The notes: generated from the letters alone by a model not told the origin. Counted from the first letter of the stretch, positions 34,148 to 48,630 are shown. The stretch: 64,000 bases of DNA from Viscum album (GCA_963277665.1 OY728122.1:2127736024-2127800023), one strand, 5' to 3'. Numbers and translations: made by a program.

Positions 34148-35446
34148 CTATAAGGCCCCAGCCTTAAACCTTACTTAAACTTGAGTTATTACAAGATTAC
34201 ACATTGAGGATCTTTTCAAGTTTAGAGTTTTAGAGAATTAGATCATGAAACTTTCATTACATTCCACATTTAAACAAAGTGGTTACATAAAAGACAATAT
34301 TCATTCTTCCCATCAATGGAAACCTATTTAAAATAAAACATGGATTCTTTCTTGACAGATCCTTGACACTATCGTCACATCATGTACCTTTCCCTTGACC
34401 TGTGAAAATCATTTCAAAAACTTGGGATGAGCATAAAAAGCTCAGTAAGGGTTATAAAAATATGGAAAGGAAACATGAGTTCATATATAGATAAGAATGA
34501 AATCATACTTTACCCATAAAACATAGGCATATCAAATCATGAATAAATCATAGAAAACATAAGAAATAAAGGTAACTTGAGGCATTCATAACATTCTAAC
34601 GTAGGGAGTAACCCTCTTGGTTACGTTTGGAATACCCATCACAGTATATTCCCTAAATCTCTTCGGAGAAACCTTAACGTTTCACTCCTTCGCGTTACCC
34701 AATGCATTGGAGAGCTATAACGGGCTCACCCGCCCTTAGTTTATCACGGAACCACCCGTTCTTCATAACAATGCCCAAGGACCATAACATAATCATATCA
34801 CATAAAACATGCATAAAGGAAACATAGCATTTCCACATTTCAATCACAATATAACATTTTAGTATATTGAAATAATGAATCCATTCAAAAAGAAACCATT
34901 TCCAAAACCATTTAAAACATTTAATAAAGAGATTTTTGAATCAAAGTGTCCCATACCACCTTGAAGCTTAAAACTTTAAACCATTAATATCCATATAAAT
35001 AAATCCTTAAAACCATTTTGAAAACATGGATATTAATAAGAACAAATAATTAAAACATTTAAAACGATATTTTGGTTAAAGTGGTTTTACCAAAATTAGA
35101 GACACTTGAATACAACAATTGAGGAATAACATTTAGTCAGAACTTTATAATATCATGAGAATAAATGGATTCATGATATAATACTCCAAAGGACTGTATA
35201 TACACCATATAAGAGTGAATTGGTGCATAACAACAATGAACCCTCAATAGAAATGTCAAATGTGATGAAATCCCTTATAAAGAAGGTATCCTTAAATTAA
35301 GGACAAATCAATCTCAAAAATATGTGTGACAAATATAAATACACCCAATATAAGTGGATATTAAGTGTAAAACAATAAAAGGTCATTCACACATATTCAA
35401 TGGATGACATATTCAATGACTACATGTTGAACCCAAAGAAATCGAA

Positions 35447-36248
35447 ATTGGGTTAAAAAGTTCCCTTGACAGCCTAACGGCATCGCATCAAAATGAGTTG
35501 ATGAGAGATAAAAAGTGTATCTCATCACTTGGACATAAAATTTACATCAACAAGGATATATGATATCATATCCCAACATAACAATATATAAATTAAAAGA
35601 CCCAACAAAAGAAGTCTTTTAAAAAAAGAGGAGGGTGAAAGGTTCCCTTACCAACTTGGGTATCTTTCAAAACATACACCCCATGAAAGAAGGACAATAG
35701 ATCATTGATGTAAATACTCATAAACGAAAGTATATTACACAAAGAGTATAATAATGGGCATTACATAAACCACTCAATGGAATTTGTGGAAAATGTAGCA
35801 TAAATATCACGTGAATAAAAGTGAGATGAAAAATCCCTTACGAAAACTCATCAGCCTAACGGCGCCACTTAAAACTTCCAAAATGGATTGATGAGATCAA
35901 ATAGAGTATCCCATCATATTACAATAGAATTTACAGCAAGAGGAATATAAAAGAAAATCCCCCAACATAACAAATAGGAGCTTAAAAGAAGTGACACAAA
36001 GGAGAGTACTTAAAAAGAAAGAGAGAGGTTAGATCTCTTACGAAAGTTCGGCAGCCTAACGGCGCCACTCAAAACTTCCAAAATGGATTGATGAGAGAGA
36101 ATAGGGTCTCTCATCACATGAACATAAAAATTACAGTAAATTTAATATAAAAGATCTTCCCAATAACAATAAAGATGAGCTTTAAAAGGAATGACATAAA
36201 AGTGTGTACCTAAAAAGAAAGAGAGGAGTAGGATCCCTTACCTCGGGT
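35447..36248 (-). repeat. Diverged ~200-bp tandem subrepeats inside the LTR (right copy)
   Basis: Same arrangement as 28330-29130, shifted by about 7117 bp. Subrepeat number and order match, so they arose before the insertion. Confidence 0.8.
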
Positions 36249-37338
36249 CCGACTTGACTCGATCGTTCTTTAATCTCCTGAATAATAAACTTGAGTTAAT
36301 TTATAATTCTTTAAGAACCTTTTTCAAGTTAATTATTACTTTTATAACACTTATTACCATGTCATAAACATTATGTAATCATTTAAGTTAATAATATTTG
36401 TTTTGCCGATATTTGGTTCTTAAGTCGAAAGTGGACTTCTTACAATTACATGTTGTTCGTGTGGCCAAATGTTTATTATATCAAGAATTGTATTCATTAT
36501 GTAGATATCATATATGTCATATATATCCAGTACATGCATGAATTTATAACATTACATAATCATTTATAGGTAAGAAATGAAATGCACCGTTCATGGAGAC
36601 GGTAAGCCGTACGTACGCATGAACGCTACTTTCATTTCTATTTCGTATTTTATAGAATGGAATAATAATTATATAAAGGTATATTATAATTCCAGTATAA
36701 TATCATATATAATATCATATTTCCATCCTTTATACATCCCACATATGATATTTAACGAATCAAATCACTTTGAGGGGGCGGTAGTCCGCACTTCCTTAAA
36801 TGAAGATATCGCGTATACCCATAATGGAAGCCATAAAGGTAAGACAAAAATGAAAAATACAGAAGCATAAATAAAACATAAACATATTATATATCATATA
36901 TAAAAATAGTGACATCATAATGGCCACCTTTGAAGGTGTTAAATGAGTATTGAACAATCATCGTTTCGGGAGGCAGAATTTCACCATCCACAGAAACCGT
37001 ATGTTCTTTAACCATTTGATGTAGTTGTGTGAGAGTGTAGCTCGAATAAATCTTATAACAACATCCTAGTATATTGAAGATACTGGTGTTGTTACAAAAG
37101 AAGTAAATAAAAAGAGTTTAGGGGGTTGGAGAAGCAAAATAAAACAAATGAACATGAGAGAATGAATTACCTTTAAAAGTGTAACTCCTTTTGATTTGAG
37201 CCTAAAGGCTTCCTTTGAAAGGATTATGCCCAAAGGGAATCCTCTAGGATGAGGAGATGGATGTGGAGAGAGTAAATGGGCAGGGTTTGGCCGAGCCAAA
37301 GGCTTGAGGAGTGTGTGAAATGAGGTAGAGGTGGGGGC

Positions 37339-37348
37339 CTTTTATAAG
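37339..37348 (-). promoter_or_regulatory. TATA box, LARD-like element, right (5') LTR
   Basis: TTATAAAAGG, identical to the left copy. Predicted to start the element's genomic RNA near 37316. Confidence 0.72.
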
Positions 37349-38973
37349 AGGAGAGGAGGGGCACTTTTGGAAAGTAAAGAAATATTACTTTATTTGAAAA
37401 TGTGTTTCGGTTTCAAAAGGTCCCACATTGATATAATTCGTGGATAAGGTGATAAGTCTTCGAAATCCACTCATCCAATAAGTTTTGGACATGTGTAGTT
37501 CATAGATTTTACATTATCTTTCCATTTTATTTAAATGGTCAAATAATGATGTCATCGCTGCATCATTATTATGTCATAAATAATTTAATTTATTTAATGT
37601 CTAAAAATTATAAACAAAATACTATGATGTAGGAAATCGTTTTATCTTTCCAATTAATATTTATAATAAAAAATATGACTTGTATAACCCCACTTAAAAA
37701 TTGTTTTAGTAAAACATATCATGTTTGTGTCAATTTTACTTTTACATTAAATAAAATGTTATTTATGTCATTTCCCAACCAAAGTGGATCCATGGGGTCC
37801 CCAAGTTGACCCATGGCTTGTCTTGGTCGGCCATGATACAACCAATGAGGGTAAGACATGTTTCAAGCTCATCTCATTTTATTAAAGCATTATTTTTACC
37901 TTAAACTACACTAATTACCACTAATCGCGATTAAAAACTTAATAAGTTACTATTCACCAAAAAATTATTTTAATCTCATTGAACCACATTTTACTTCTTA
38001 ATGAAAACCATGTATGTCGGATTTTTGAAAATCAAAACACAATGATGGCAAAATTTCATTTAAACGGAAAATCAGTTTTTATAAGTACCACTTAGTGGTT
38101 TCACTATTCATCAAAAATTGAAGTTTTTCAGAAAAATCCCAAAAATTCAGCCTAAGCTATATTTGATATTCTGAATTCAAAAATGAAGTCCGTTTTACAA
38201 AATTCAAAACATATAAGTCACATTAATTAATTTAATAATTATTTCCCGCTGTCATGACAAATAGCGTGTTTTATGAAACAATAAGTATCAAAAGATTGAC
38301 ACTAGTTTAAGTCTGATTTCAAAGTGAAATTGATTCCAACGACCACTATTGGATTTAATGGTAAAAATATATTATAATTTCACTTTAAAACCAATTCAAA
38401 AGATAATATAATCATATAAATAAATTAGATTAAAAAGTGGTTTTGAATTAAAATACAACATTTTACACTATTCATTAAAAAATGAACTTTATCGGAAAAA
38501 TACCAAAAATTTACACAAAGTAAAATTTGATGTCCCGATTATAAAGAAGAGTTTTATTTGGTCCAAAAGAATGTATAAGAGTGATAAAAACTATTTTTAA
38601 TGACAGTTCGCCATCAAAAGGCGATAAGTGAACCTTTAGTGAAAATTAGGGTATAAAAGCCTAAAATTGAATTCTTTCCGTATTTTATGCCTTTATCTTT
38701 TATTGGATAAATGTAAAAACATTTAAAAACATATATAACCATATTTTAGTTATTTATATCCATTCCCGCCAACACAACGGCTACATGTTAACTACCATTT
38801 AAAATAATATTATTTTATTATTAGAGTGCAACGTAAGATTCCCAAGAAACTCGTTGTTGCGTGTTGGGTACGCCATCGAGCATAGCATCCCCTTTAAAGT
38901 CATATTAATATTTTATTCACAAATATGGATAAATATGAAAATGTCATATTCTTTATTTACCCGGGGTGTTACA

Positions 38974-38978
38974 TTTAA
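38974..38978. repeat. Right target-site duplication (TTTAA)
   Basis: Directly follows the terminal ...GTTACA of the right LTR and matches 27027-27031. Confidence 0.85.
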
Positions 38979-41900
38979 TATCCTACAAAATTATTTAGAC
39001 ATGATTTATAAATAAGACAATATTTATTAAATATATTTAATTTTTTTCATCAAATGATTTTTATTTTACTGAAAACCGATAATAATATATGACTTCTTAT
39101 CATGGAATATTTTCCCTTCCATTTCAAAAATCTATTATGTTTTCCTCTGTTAATATTTTTCACTTCCTAAAATCATTTATAAAAAAACCTAAATGCATTT
39201 TTGTACATTAGATGAATATTTTGGATCCCTTTATTGATTTTTAGGATTTTTATTCATTTAAACCATCTTTTTTGATGATTATTATTTAACTTCATGGAAA
39301 TATTTTGATACTAATATTCCTTCATTTTTTTCATTTGAGGAAAACATTCCCCTATATTGAAAAAAGTGGGACCAATCTCATTTTCTGGACTTTTTTGGAT
39401 TTATTCTGAAGTTTGATTATTTCTTTATCACCGTCCTTTGTTTTATTATTTCCCCTTATTATGTTGATACATTTTATTCTCTTAGTGAAAAAATCATTTA
39501 AGAATAAAATTATTGAGTATAACGAAAATATTTAATTAGACTAAATATATTTATAAATCATAGAAAATAAATAACTTATTCATATTTATTACCATTGGCT
39601 TTCTCCCCCTTTGAGTAAACTTCCTTTATGCTATAGAAATTGGTTGAATAAATTTAAAATCATAAGAATCATTCCAAAATAATTTTTTATTGTCAAAAGG
39701 CCATGTATATCTTGAATATATTTGAATGAGTTGTTACATTAAATATTTTTTAACATTTTTTTTCATTGATATATTTCATCATTGGTTGTACTAGACGTGG
39801 GTACTATTTTTCACTATCTTTATTATATCAAATATGAGTTTTTTGTAGGATTATTCATAATTTTCAAAATCATTATACATATATATATTTATGTCAATCA
39901 TTCACCATTTTTAAAAATATTTTTATGAAAATTATTTCATAACTATATAGTTGGAACCTATTTCTTCATAGAACCTTGGAAATCATCATAAAATGGTTTC
40001 CTTGTATTTTTATCACATGTTAGTGGTTTATTTTCTTTAGATTTCACTATAGAGAGTCAGGTGATAACATATTATACTACATTATTTGTTTTTATAAACT
40101 ATTTATCATTCTTATCTATATTATTTAGTCTAATTTGAAATTCTAAACATTTGATAGTTATCATATTATTCTTAAATTTAGAAAATTAAATTATATATTC
40201 TAAACCATTAATTATCTATTCAATCTATTAGTCATGGATAGTAATTTATTTATAAAAAATGTTATCATAATCATTGATTCTCTTTTATTTTACCTCCATT
40301 TGATCATTTTAAATAAGTTCTATCTTTATTTTTTAGATAAAGTAAAATAAAATCATCTTCCTCTATCTTTTTTATAACTTTAATCTCAATAAAATATTTT
40401 TTTGATTTTATTTTTTTTGATTTTATTGATTTTATTTCTAACTATTTATACAATTTTCAGAAGGGTCAAACCTTTTTTGATATATTTATAAACTCATGAA
40501 CAATTTATTTTAAAATAATTTTTTCTATACATTATCATTTTGCAAGGTGTTGTCCCCCTGTATTCTTTTAAAAACTCTACAAAGAAAGGAAACAATCACA
40601 TTATGAATTAAATGAAGAATATAGTCCAATCCACTAAATGGAAATTCTTTTTATATTATAAATATATCATCTTATGAACATAATTGTAGTCCTTCATCTA
40701 AATGATTTTTATGTGGTAATTTTCACATACCGTGTGCTTATCTGATCCTTTAGATGTTGACGGTCTATATAAATTCGTGGCTGTGTATTGAAAACTTATT
40801 TCATCATATTCGAAAATTCACATATACATATTGAAATAATGGGTTCATTAAACATATCATAATTTAACTTAGAACAAGAGGTATATCAGTTTCAATATTT
40901 ATTTCAAATTATTTTTATTTTTGACCATGGTCTTACTAAATACTAGAATCAAATTTGATATGAAATAATCACAACTATAAATACCCTTCAATGATTTGAA
41001 TATGGGGAATAAATTATATAATACAATGACAAAATTTTAAAAATATATAATTAAATAATTATTAATGTTCACTATGATAATAATTTCTATGACCATATAA
41101 GGATATTGTCTTTTTTGTAGGTAAGTAAGTTATATAGTCCTCTCAATAAAATTGAACCATTTTATCAAATTAACACTTAAAAATAATTGAATCAATATTC
41201 TCATATTCCATATTCACTTCGGTATTCATTTATATTAGTGAATTTAAATAATGTCATTTGATGCTTTTATAAGGCTCTCTACTAAATTATATAAGATATT
41301 AACTATTCTGTACAATGATGAATAGTTTTTTTTACTATAATGAGGTCCCAATTAGAGTGTATTTTCATAGAATTAATCCTGATCTGAGGTGTGATTCCAA
41401 TAAATTTATGTGCGTAAATATAATCAAAAATACATAGAGTATTAATAACATTGTATAAACAAATAGATTTCAATATCATTTTAATTCCTTTATTTATATA
41501 ATTTATTTTCATTAGGTATATTTAAACATCATTTATGTTATTAAATAGACATTTATGTGGTTAATTATTATAATGCATTGTTTTTCTTTTCCTACTTCAT
41601 CTATTGTATCATACATAGCAACAAGGTAGAGTCTCCTCACATTATTGTCCTTGGAAATTATTTTATAACCTTATATTTCAAAAACACTCTTATTCCATTT
41701 CATTGATTTTGAGACCCCTATTAATTTGTAAAAATTGAACATAACTAATCCATTTCCCCCTTGTGATCTTTATAAACAACTGTATAAATTATTCTTCTTG
41801 AGTATCTAATTTTTCATATATAAAAAAGTTAAATAAATATTTCATTTTTTCAAATTCATTATATTATTCATTATTAATTCAATAAAATCTAAATTTGATT

Positions 41901-44549
41901 TTATAGAAAAATTATATTTAATGAAATTTTCTCTCATAAATTAATATTAATTTTTTTAGTAGCATGTGATACACACAAACACGAGTCTAAATTAACATTA
42001 ATACAGAATACAGTTATAGTCTATTAATTAAATTGTTTTAAAGAATAAGAATAATCAATCAACTGATGTTATGTATAATTATTTTATATAATGAAAATAT
42101 ATTTATAAATAGTTATTCAATTTTTAGTAATTTCATTATGTTCTTTAAGTAATGCTTTTTCCTCAAAGTTTATTTTTTCATATTTTTTGTGAACAAATAA
42201 TAAAATTAAAATATGTATATTTTACAAAAATAATTTCTCAAAATAAAATTCTTCTTTTAAATCAACATGTAATAATTATCCTAGATTCCATTTTTGGTAT
42301 TTTTAAGAGAATTTTTTTTTTCAATGAATATAGAAAAAAATATTTTATAGAATCAGCCTATTGGTAAATGAAATTAAAATACATTATTTTTCTCGTAGTA
42401 AGGTAGTTAAGGTATTTATAGTTTAGTTATAATATTAATATCCATATTTTAGAATTTGAAACATTCTATGATGAATTTTTTTATTAAATCACTATCTATT
42501 TAAGAAAACATGTTTTGCGAACCTATATTAAATTTAGTTTTATGGGATTAATTTAAATTTAAATTAAGTCACATAGTATAGATTAATTTGAAAAAATGGA
42601 TTTAATATTGGAATAAGAATTAATAATATTATATAGGAATGGAATCTTAATTTTTATCAGTATTAAAACCAATTGTGGTAAAATTTTATTACCATGGTTA
42701 ATGTCAAAATTGGTTTATTATGGGGTTAAACTAGTAGATATGCATATATTTTATAACTAAACCAATATAAATCAATTTAACCAAACATTTTTTCCAATTA
42801 CCCTATAAAAACATATCTCTCTCCATTATAAATAATTTAAATTTAATCTGAATTTATAATATTATATTCACATTAAAATTTCATGTCTGTCCTCTTTCGT
42901 GATTATAAATAGACATCCAACGTTTTTCATCATCCCACCAAACTGAGGAATATTTCATGATAATAATTATTTAAATTTTCATCTAATATTCTATATCATT
43001 GATTTATAGTAGTTATAAATTATAATCACTAACAAAAATATTCTTAATAATAGATATTAGGGAGTCCACTAGAATAATATGTAAGCATCTTACTGTAACT
43101 CTTGAAATATATTTTTTGTTCTACCTCCTCTGAATCTATATTATTTATCATGTAATAATAAATTATGTTCACAATTTTTCATAAATCTTATTATTTTATT
43201 GAAACCTCCAATATACACTCATTTTCCCAATAAATAGAATCTTAATTTTTTAATCATGTATACATGTGGACTATCACATCCACGTAGCGATACAATTCAT
43301 TTTCCATATCCATATTTAATTCATGGTTGGTATGATGAGTTTTATGATTATATATTATACTGATTAAATAATATTATACTGAAATTTTGATATCTTATAT
43401 ACATTCATAACATATAATCTATTGTAACATGATAATAAGTATTTTCCACTAGCATGGACTACATCCTCAACCATGTGATGTGAATCATTCTTTATTTATA
43501 CAATTAATTGAAGATAACATGGAATGATTAAATGAATATATTAAATATTTATAATATTTAATTGATTATTTAATTTTGATTTAAGATTTTTCTTTACTTC
43601 ATTACATCCATCTAAATCTTAAAACAAAGTAAATTCTTATGTATAACCTATAATCACTATGAACGACTCAATTAATTTTGTATCTCTACATTTTATTGAT
43701 CAATATAAATATAAGAATAATGATTATATATGATATTTAAATTATGATTACCATTATGTATTAGATGAAACCATTATCATATTATAGGTTATAAAACTAT
43801 TGAACTCATATTCTCTATAAAAATGGAACATTTAACACCAAAATATAAGGATAATAATAATGATTTATTAATAAATTGTAATCAAAATTTCATTAATGAA
43901 TCGTATATGATATTATATGAATTCAAATAATATAAAAAAATATTAATAATACGTATAAATTTATTAAAAAATATATTATTTTTCTTATGAACAAATTCAA
44001 TAATTAGGTAAGGTATTTATGATTCAATCTCATTGTTTATAGTGTGTGATTATGATTTAATTTATTATGAAGAAATTTCATAATCTAACTAAGAATAATT
44101 GAATTATATTCATAGATACCTTGATAATATTATTCCATATATGATGATTTATTTATTAAATTGGCATTAGATTATTGGGATCTCTTTATGAAGTCCTAAA
44201 TATTTTATTACTCATGGTAAACTAGATATATAATTGATTCTTTGATGACATATGATATAAATTAAAATAGATTTTTTATCTTAAATATAAATATTCTATA
44301 ATGAATATCCTTGATTATAAAACATAATATTTTTCATGGATTTCTAATAAAAGAAAAAATATTATTGGACCAAATGCTCATTAATGGTTAATTTATATGA
44401 GATCATTCTAGAATCAATAAGAATAATCGGTATAGAGATGTAAATAATTTAACAAACATTCCATTTAAATAACTAGATATGTAGTAATAAATTTTTAGAG
44501 GTAAATAACTAAACAAACTATCAATTTAAATAATTGGATAAGGTGTACT
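38979..44549. other. AT-rich DNA without recognisable genes
   Basis: Continuation of the host DNA split by the LARD-like insertion. Homopolymer-rich, with stops in all frames; frames of about 70 codons (41303-41512 minus, 42152-42367 plus) match nothing. A T-rich low-complexity run with repeated TTTGATTTTATT lies at about 40400-40440. Possibly ancient transposon sequence, but nothing specific can be supported. Confidence 0.5.
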
Positions 44550-46665
44550 CAATAACAAACTAACCTAGGTTACCCTAAATCTTGTAACCAATCTCGTTCA
44601 TTTACAAATGTGAATTGGACTTCCTGATCCCCAACTACGGGTGACAGACACGTGGGCATCAAATAACACACCTAAAGAATGATTTCACCCAACATTAATG
44701 AAGTACATAAGAATACACAAACACACTCAAACTATAACTAAATAGAATATGGCTGATATATTTATGTTCCATTACTATAAGAAGTCATTGGAAAAAAACC
44801 ACAACGAATGTTGCTACAGATTTATAGAGAGAATTACAACATTAATAAACAATTATTACAAGAATCTACTCCAACTGATAGTGTGGGAAAAGTTCCACCA
44901 TCTCACTAACATCTACCAAACTCAGATGACATGGAAACCCACCACTACACTACAGTGCCTTCCATTCCCGTACATCTAATGACATAAAAATGTATATGAT
45001 CCACTAATGTGTTGCTTAGGGTTTGATCTAATAGACTAAATATGATCCCAACTAGGTTCTCAATAAAAATTCCTTGTATAACATTTTTTGTATTTTAATT
45101 TCAAAATAAAAATGGTATGAAAAGAAGTAAATATTTTTTTTAAAAAATATTTTAAACATTTCCCTTTTCAACTGTTATAAAAATAAAGTTTTATCAATTA
45201 AAAATGACATTTTCCATAATTTTTTTTCATAATAATCAACCAGAATATCATAGATAATATAGTAAAAATACATTAAATTAAAAACAACGGTAGTAGAAAA
45301 TGAATAACAATAACAAGGAATAAAATAGGTTAGGGATCATACAAGTCATCCCCAATATTCTATAATCATTTCCCTATGATACCTAAAGCCACTAATCGAT
45401 GCTCGAGGACAAGGGAGAATCCCAATATGTAAAACCCGAACATCATATATGCACCTAGAAACAACAATCTAAACTCTTGGAAAATAGGTACATCCTAAAT
45501 TTAAACCACCACAATGGATGGAGGCCTCTAGATTAAGCTTCAAACTAGTACCCACAATATCCCAAGTGATAATTTTCAAAGGATTCCGAGTGTTTTGAAA
45601 ACCATTTCGAATACTTTTATTAATTTCAGAATTTAATAGGGTTATCATACTAGATACTTTTTAAAAACTTGTTAAATGATTTAAAAACCACATTTCCTTT
45701 ACATTTATCAAAAACCATGGAATTCCCACATTTCATCAAACCCCATTTTAAACACACATAATAATAATGAAAATTTAATACTATATTATTTATAAATCAA
45801 TTTTAAAAAAAGGATGTGCAGAATTTATTAATGATATTCTAGCGGTGGACCACATACATCAAGACTCAGGTTACACGTTCCCATAATGGGATACACCAAA
45901 CACAAAACCCAACAGTACAAATAGAAATACTATAATACCAATACACATCTCACGACAGATTCAAATGTGAAAAAGTGGTAAATGGTAAATTGGAAATCCA
46001 CATACCTACAGATCATACACCTGTATCCCAAAAAAGAAGAAGAATGAAAGTAATGATAATCTATGAATCACACATTCATTCATGATTCTAAAACATGGTG
46101 TTAAAATAAATTAATATTGAGATGTTCTATTAAACTCCATGAAGGAAGAGGGTGATAAATGAAGACAATTCTTATAAATTTTGTCACAAAATGATAGAAA
46201 CAATGATCAATTGGGGAATCTAAAGACTGAAAGGTGTTGGAGGATCCCAAAATCGCATGGGGATTTATACAGGTTGATAAAATGGAAGTCTAGAGGTAGA
46301 AAAGAATATAAATAAGTAATTATTCTTATTTTAATATTTTTATTGGTACTTTACATAATGGGTAACCCAATTACACATTTTGTAAATATGAATTTCCAGA
46401 ATTTCTGAGAATTATGTTCCCTTTAGATAAAAAATGAATTTTATTTCATTAATGAAATACATCTCATTTAAGCCTATTACACGACATTTAATACTCAAGA
46501 AGGATTCAATAACTAGTATTTTCAAGCCTGAAATACCAATAAACCTTATAATTCCCTATTATATATATACTCCCATTTCCTTCTTTGTCTTACTAAGAGA
46601 AACAAAAAATGAAACTCTTGAAAAGTTTAAAAAAACACCAAGATGAAGAGTAATTAGATATTACA
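44550..46665 (-). repeat. Element 3, 3' LTR
   Basis: Aligns with 51481-53588. Landmarks: GGTTACCCT (44569 and 51499), TGATCCCAACTAGG against AGATCCCACCTAGG (about 45042 and 51960), GCACCTAGA against GTACCTAGA (about 45451 and 52372), and CCCAAAAT-GCATGGGG (46246 and 53170). The high-coordinate end reads ...GATATTACA. Confidence 0.85.
46261..46270 (-). promoter_or_regulatory. TATA box of element 3 LTR
   Basis: TGTATAAATCC spans this place on the minus strand. The partner LTR has lost the box at the equivalent place (about 53181). Predicted only. Confidence 0.5.
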
Positions 46666-46680
46666 AATTCCCCACCATAT
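46666..46680 (-). other. Polypurine tract of element 3
   Basis: ATATGGTGGGGAATT on the minus strand directly precedes TGTAATATC at the LTR start. Confidence 0.82.
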
Positions 46681-47029
46681 GAACATTCTATCCCCATAAA
46701 TCCAATAATGAACACTCTATATTAAAGAGGTTAGGCCTCTACTATCTCATTACTGTCTCATGGTCTCATGTCTCTTGACATTCTTAACTATGCTTCTATA
46801 GAACTCAAACCAAATGTATCATACTACCATGAAGTAAAATGGTTTTAGAATCAACTATTATGAGTATCCACTCAATCATATATAATTCATGCACAACCTC
46901 AAGATCCAACACCCTTAGAACATGAGATGGATCAGATAGATAATTCGAAGATAAGATACATGAAACATGTTATTTATTGACGTCATGTACAATGTTTGTA
47001 CCAAACGGTAAGCAACCTTCCCCACATTC

Positions 47030-47275
47030 TTCTAAATTAAAAATGGTACCAAAAAATGAGGTGAAATATTTCCTTGACTCCTATGTAGTTGATGAACTAA
47101 AAAGGGTGAAACATCTAAGAACACTTATTCAGCAACTAAGAACACCAAAGGTCTATAATGTTTATTCACAGAAGTTTTGTTCATGCACTATGTCTTCAAC
47201 ATACAGTGATAAATCAACCGAATATAATGTATCATCTCTTGGATGATGTTCGGTCCATCCAAGGAACATTGGACA
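47030..47275 (-). pseudogene. Decayed integrase C-terminus, element 3
   Basis: On the minus strand LDGPNIIQEMIHYIRLIYH, then NKHYRPLVFLVAE, a stop, and VFLDVSPF. These match the L-GPEIVQET-EKIRLIQER, RRRPLEFEVGE and KVFLKVSPF segments between the integrase catalytic core and the GPY/F module. The plus-strand frames 46977-47246 and 47158-47367 are shadows of this. Confidence 0.87.
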
Positions 47276-48484
47276 AACCCCGACCAACCAAATTGAGATT
47301 TAAAATTCCAGCCACTGAAGACCAAAAAAGGATCAATTATTATCTTGGAATGGTAACTATTGATTAAGAAAAATCAACCTACAACATGTGATCATCCCAG
47401 GCCCCACGAAAGTCTAGAATAGAAGCGAGAATTATATCCGAATTATTTTTTTGTCACTTTCAATAATTCCATATGAAAACAGATGGTTTTTCATACTCAA
47501 ATGAACCTGTGATACAAAAACCTATTGAATGACTTTCAAAAAGTGAGATGTGAACCAGGGATATCTATTAGATACTATAGAATATGGAACTCTATGGAAG
47601 CAGAATAATATATTCTATATAGGGATTTCACAACTCTTCATTTTTGGATATATCCCGAGTTGGAATAAGGTGAGATGTTCTCACCCATATATCATTCACA
47701 ACCCATATCACATTCTTTATTTTATGGGTGTGTGAAAAACAAACAACAAACTCCATCGATATATCATCCCATATCAATGTACAAACTAGAAGTGGCTAAA
47801 GAAAACCCGAATGATTCTGATTCTTGGCTTTAACCTGTTATCATATTTATCAACGAGAGATAGACTAATAAATTTCCCATCTCATTCCAGGCCATGAGAA
47901 TTGTATCCACATGTAATAGAACAACAATGTGATTTATAGGTGAAATCACTATTATGAAATTTGTAAATCCCACATTATATATATCCTTATACAATGTGGT
48001 AACAAAAATCAATTCTAAAATCAATGAACATCCTATTTGGAGAAAAACAACATAAAATTGGTCTTCTCGCCTTTTAGATATTCTCTATTTCCACAGAACT
48101 CATCATCAAGATGTTCTTCCTAATGATTCAACATTGGAAGTGGGGAGGTCAACTAAACAATGTTCAAAGATATCTCATCTCCAAATTATTAGACTCCAAT
48201 GTGCAACTGTTCAAAAAGAGCCATTAAGAAGCACACTACTAATGTTTCCTTGTTTTCATGGGTTTTAAGTTCCCTAATAAGTGTATATACAACAACCTTC
48301 CCCCTCCCCATAGTGTAGAATATATTGATGTCATTTTCCTAAAGGCATTATACCCTTCATCTCTATTAACGATTCATTCACTTATGAGAAAATATATAGC
48401 ATATACACTTATATTTTGAAAATACTATGAACCTCTCTATAAAAATGAAGTGCCTCCAACACCTTAGAAAATGAATAATCGTGG
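47276..48484 (-). pseudogene. Element 3 integrase core and RNase H tail, poorly readable
   Basis: By position this holds the end of RNase H and the integrase zinc-binding and catalytic parts. Motifs are too eroded to assign residues. The 64-codon minus frame at 47830-48024 and the plus frame at 47550-47735 carry no clear match. Confidence 0.45.
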
Positions 48485-48630
48485 AAATCCATATGTCATG
48501 ATTGAGGTAATTATTCTCATGCGATTAGATTAGTCAAGAGACACACGCCCCTACATGATCATCTTGTATATGAACAATACCCAAAACATCACAATAAGTA
48601 TCAAAAAACACTATGTATCGTATACCATTA
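48485..48630 (-). pseudogene. Decayed RNase H, element 3
   Basis: Reads LGIVHIQDDHV, then after stops SHENNYLNHDI, matching LGCVLMQDGKV and the PHE-NYPTHDLE segment of Ty3/Gypsy RNase H at the correct spacing. The Asp of the D-AS motif region is present (DTYCDV). Confidence 0.8.

Larger units (their letters stand above)
27032..38973 (-). mobile_element. Young LARD-like non-autonomous Ty3/Gypsy element
   Basis: About 11.9 kb, minus strand. Two LTRs of 4824 and 4825 bp flank only 2293 bp of interior. It has a TTTAA target duplication, PBS (34136-34147), PPT (31856-31870), a gag remnant with zinc knuckles (33359-33943) and no trace of protease, RT, RNase H or integrase. LTR ends in element orientation are TGTAACACC and CCTTATA, so TG...TA rather than TG...CA. 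This architecture is that of large retrotransposon derivatives (LARDs): oversized LTRs, no pol, mobilised in trans. The LTRs differ at about 13 places in the first ~480 bp compared by eye, so insertion is recent relative to the neighbours. It sits inside older AT-rich DNA. Confidence 0.93.
34149..38973 (-). repeat. LARD-like element, 5' LTR (4825 bp)
   Basis: Partner of 27032-31855. This copy drives the element's own transcript. U3 is about 1.66 kb, followed by over 3 kb of R plus U5 before the PBS. The 97-codon plus frame (36577-36870) and 77-codon minus frame (37066-37299) correspond to those in the left LTR. Confidence 0.95.

Noticed and set aside
39595..39620. Purine tract on the minus strand (CTCAAAGGGGGAGAAAG) as a PPT
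   Set aside because: No TG-type LTR start follows and no LTR homology was seen nearby, so it is left unassigned.
46977..47367. Two plus-strand open frames of 89 and 69 codons
   Set aside because: They are antisense to the clearly recognisable integrase C-terminus of element 3.
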